In this document: positions 4,874 to 5,783 of the stretch, piece by piece
Numbering within the stretch: position 1 is the first letter of the stretch
How the letters are laid out: the number at the start of each line of letters is the position of its first letter
Assembly (NCBI GenBank): GCA_016193385.1
Contig: JACPSF010000011.1
Span: 1-5,783 of the forward strand
From: Deltaproteobacteria bacterium
GTDB lineage: Bacteria > Desulfobacterota_B > Binatia > UBA9968
Direction: 5' to 3'
Length of the DNA stretch: 5,783 bases
Program-made: the position numbers and the translations under genes
The notes under the pieces: generated by a model
What the model was told of the DNA's origin: nothing
Seen by the model: the letters and a program-made list of their open reading frames with translations, nothing else
Databases searched by the model: none

Positions 4874-5783
4874 ATGGAACCGATCGACGTTGTTGATTCT
4901 GTACGGCGGCTGGATTACGAGGCGAAGGTCACGGGGCGGGCGAGCTACCTGGCTGATCTGAAAGTTCCCGCCATGTGTCACGGGAAGATCCTGAGAAGCC
5001 CGTACCCCCACGCGCGCATTCGAAACATCGATGTCTCGAAGGCGCTTTCTCTCCGCGGCGTCATCGCGGTCCTCACTCGCGACGACATCCTCCACGACCA
5101 GGGGATCGATCCTTACTACGGCCCGGTTTTTAAAGATCAGACGATCGTGGCCGTTGACAAAGTCAGGCACGTTGGCGATCCGGTGGCCGCCGTGGCGGCG
5201 CTGACGCCCGGGGCCGCGGAGGCGGCCCTGGAGCGGATCGAAGTCGAGTACGAAGAGCTTCCGGCCGTCACGGACGTCGCTGCTGCGGTTGCCAAGGGAG
5301 CCCCGCTCCTGCACGAATCGATCCGCATTCCCGACAGCGGCTTTGCCGACTTGGCTGAGTTGAAGCCGGTTGAAGGGACCAATATCTGCACTCACTTCAA
5401 GCTCCTCAAGGGGGATATCGAGAAAGGGTTTGCCGAATCCGACTATATCTTTGAGGACACATTCACGTTGCCGACCACGCAGCACTGCGCCCTGGAGCCT
5501 CATGCGTGCATCGCTTCGGTAGAGCGAAGCGGCCGGATCGTTGTGTGGTCAACGACCCAGAACCCTTTCGTGGTTCGAACGCAACTCGCCAACATATACA
5601 AAGTTCCCGTGTCCACAGTGCGGATCATCGTGACCTACCTGGGCGGCGGCTACGGGGGCAAGGTTTATCCGAAGCTCGAGCCCTTGCCCGTGGCGCTGGC
5701 CAGAAAAGCGCAGAGACCGGTCAAGATCGCCCTCGGCCGCGAAGAGGTCTTCTATACCATCACGAAACATGCCGCGGTTATCA
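4874..5783 (+). CDS. Molybdenum hydroxylase molybdopterin-binding (large) subunit, XDH/CO dehydrogenase family (3' end beyond window)
   Basis: An open frame of 303 codons runs from this ATG to the window edge without a stop. The start DSVRRLDYEAKVTGRASYLADL, then HGKILRSPYPHARI and VRHVGDPVAAVAA, is the a/b hammerhead domain of the large subunit. The molybdopterin-binding domain follows with QHCALEPH (203-210), STTQNPFVVRTQLA and the GGGYGGK loop (257-263). These subunits are about 750-800 residues, so less than half is visible. The region where CO dehydrogenases carry their special cysteine loop and the catalytic glutamate near the C-terminus are both missing, so substrate class cannot be judged. 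The motif ends GGK as in xanthine and aldehyde-type enzymes; CO dehydrogenase typically has GNK, which mildly argues against CO. AGGAG at 4863-4867 overlaps the preceding TAG stop and sits 6 nt before the ATG, suggesting translational coupling. Confidence 0.93.
   Translation, partial: MEPIDVVDSVRRLDYEAKVTGRASYLADLKVPAMCHGKILRSPYPHARIRNIDVSKALSLRGVIAVLTRDDILHDQGIDPYYGPVFKDQTIVAVDKVRHVGDPVAAVAALTPGAAEAALERIEVEYEELPAVTDVAAAVAKGAPLLHESIRIPDSGFADLAELKPVEGTNICTHFKLLKGDIEKGFAESDYIFEDTFTLPTTQHCALEPHACIASVERSGRIVVWSTTQNPFVVRTQLANIYKVPVSTVRIIVTYLGGGYGGKVYPKLEPLPVALARKAQRPVKIALGREEVFYTITKHAAVI

Noticed and set aside
4724..5503. 259-codon open frame on the minus strand
   Set aside because: It is antisense to the iron-sulfur and molybdopterin subunit genes, both of which show clear catalytic motifs.
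4874..5783. Specific call as carbon monoxide dehydrogenase CoxL
   Set aside because: The diagnostic active-site cysteine loop lies beyond the window, and the visible GGGYGGK is closer to xanthine/aldehyde-type enzymes.

Overview
The window looks like a piece of a bacterial chromosome, probably a Gram-negative soil or sediment lineage. It has strong Shine-Dalgarno sites, tightly packed operons, type II toxin-antitoxin modules and a GC-rich catabolic operon. No marker gene fixes the taxon. By eye the first ~1.3 kb is less GC-rich than the operon that follows, but I could not compute this.

Layout. (1) 1-433, minus strand: a VapBC-type module, with a complete small antitoxin and a PIN-domain toxin cut by the window edge. 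They share a GTGA stop/start overlap. (2) 434-583: a 150-bp control region between two divergent toxin-antitoxin operons. (3) 584-1118, plus strand: an Unstab_antitox-type antitoxin overlapping a RelE/ParE-family toxin that starts with GTG. (4) 1119-1499: a gene-free junction. It holds about six degenerate 11-bp tandem units, a small hairpin, a fragment resembling the C-terminal end of restriction-modification methylases (TDRQIDHLVY), a long imperfect inverted repeat and a plausible sigma70-type promoter. (5) 1500-5783, plus strand: a compact five-gene operon encoding a DUF1989 (urea carboxylase-associated family) protein, a UbiD-family prenyl-FMN (de)carboxylase, and the FAD, [2Fe-2S] and molybdopterin subunits of a xanthine dehydrogenase/CO dehydrogenase-family molybdenum hydroxylase. 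The last gene runs off the window.

How the genes may work together. The two toxin-antitoxin modules and the remnants beside them look like accessory, mobile-type DNA abutting a metabolic operon. The operon pairs an enzyme class that adds or removes CO2 on aromatic, heteroaromatic or alpha,beta-unsaturated acids (UbiD) with one that hydroxylates heteroaromatic rings or aldehydes using water (molybdenum hydroxylase). A DUF1989 protein comes first; some members of that family are carboxyguanidine deiminase subunits. A catabolic route for a nitrogen- or oxygen-containing heteroaromatic carboxylate is a reasonable inference, but the sequence does not reveal the substrate. This combination is the strongest candidate here for an undescribed system.
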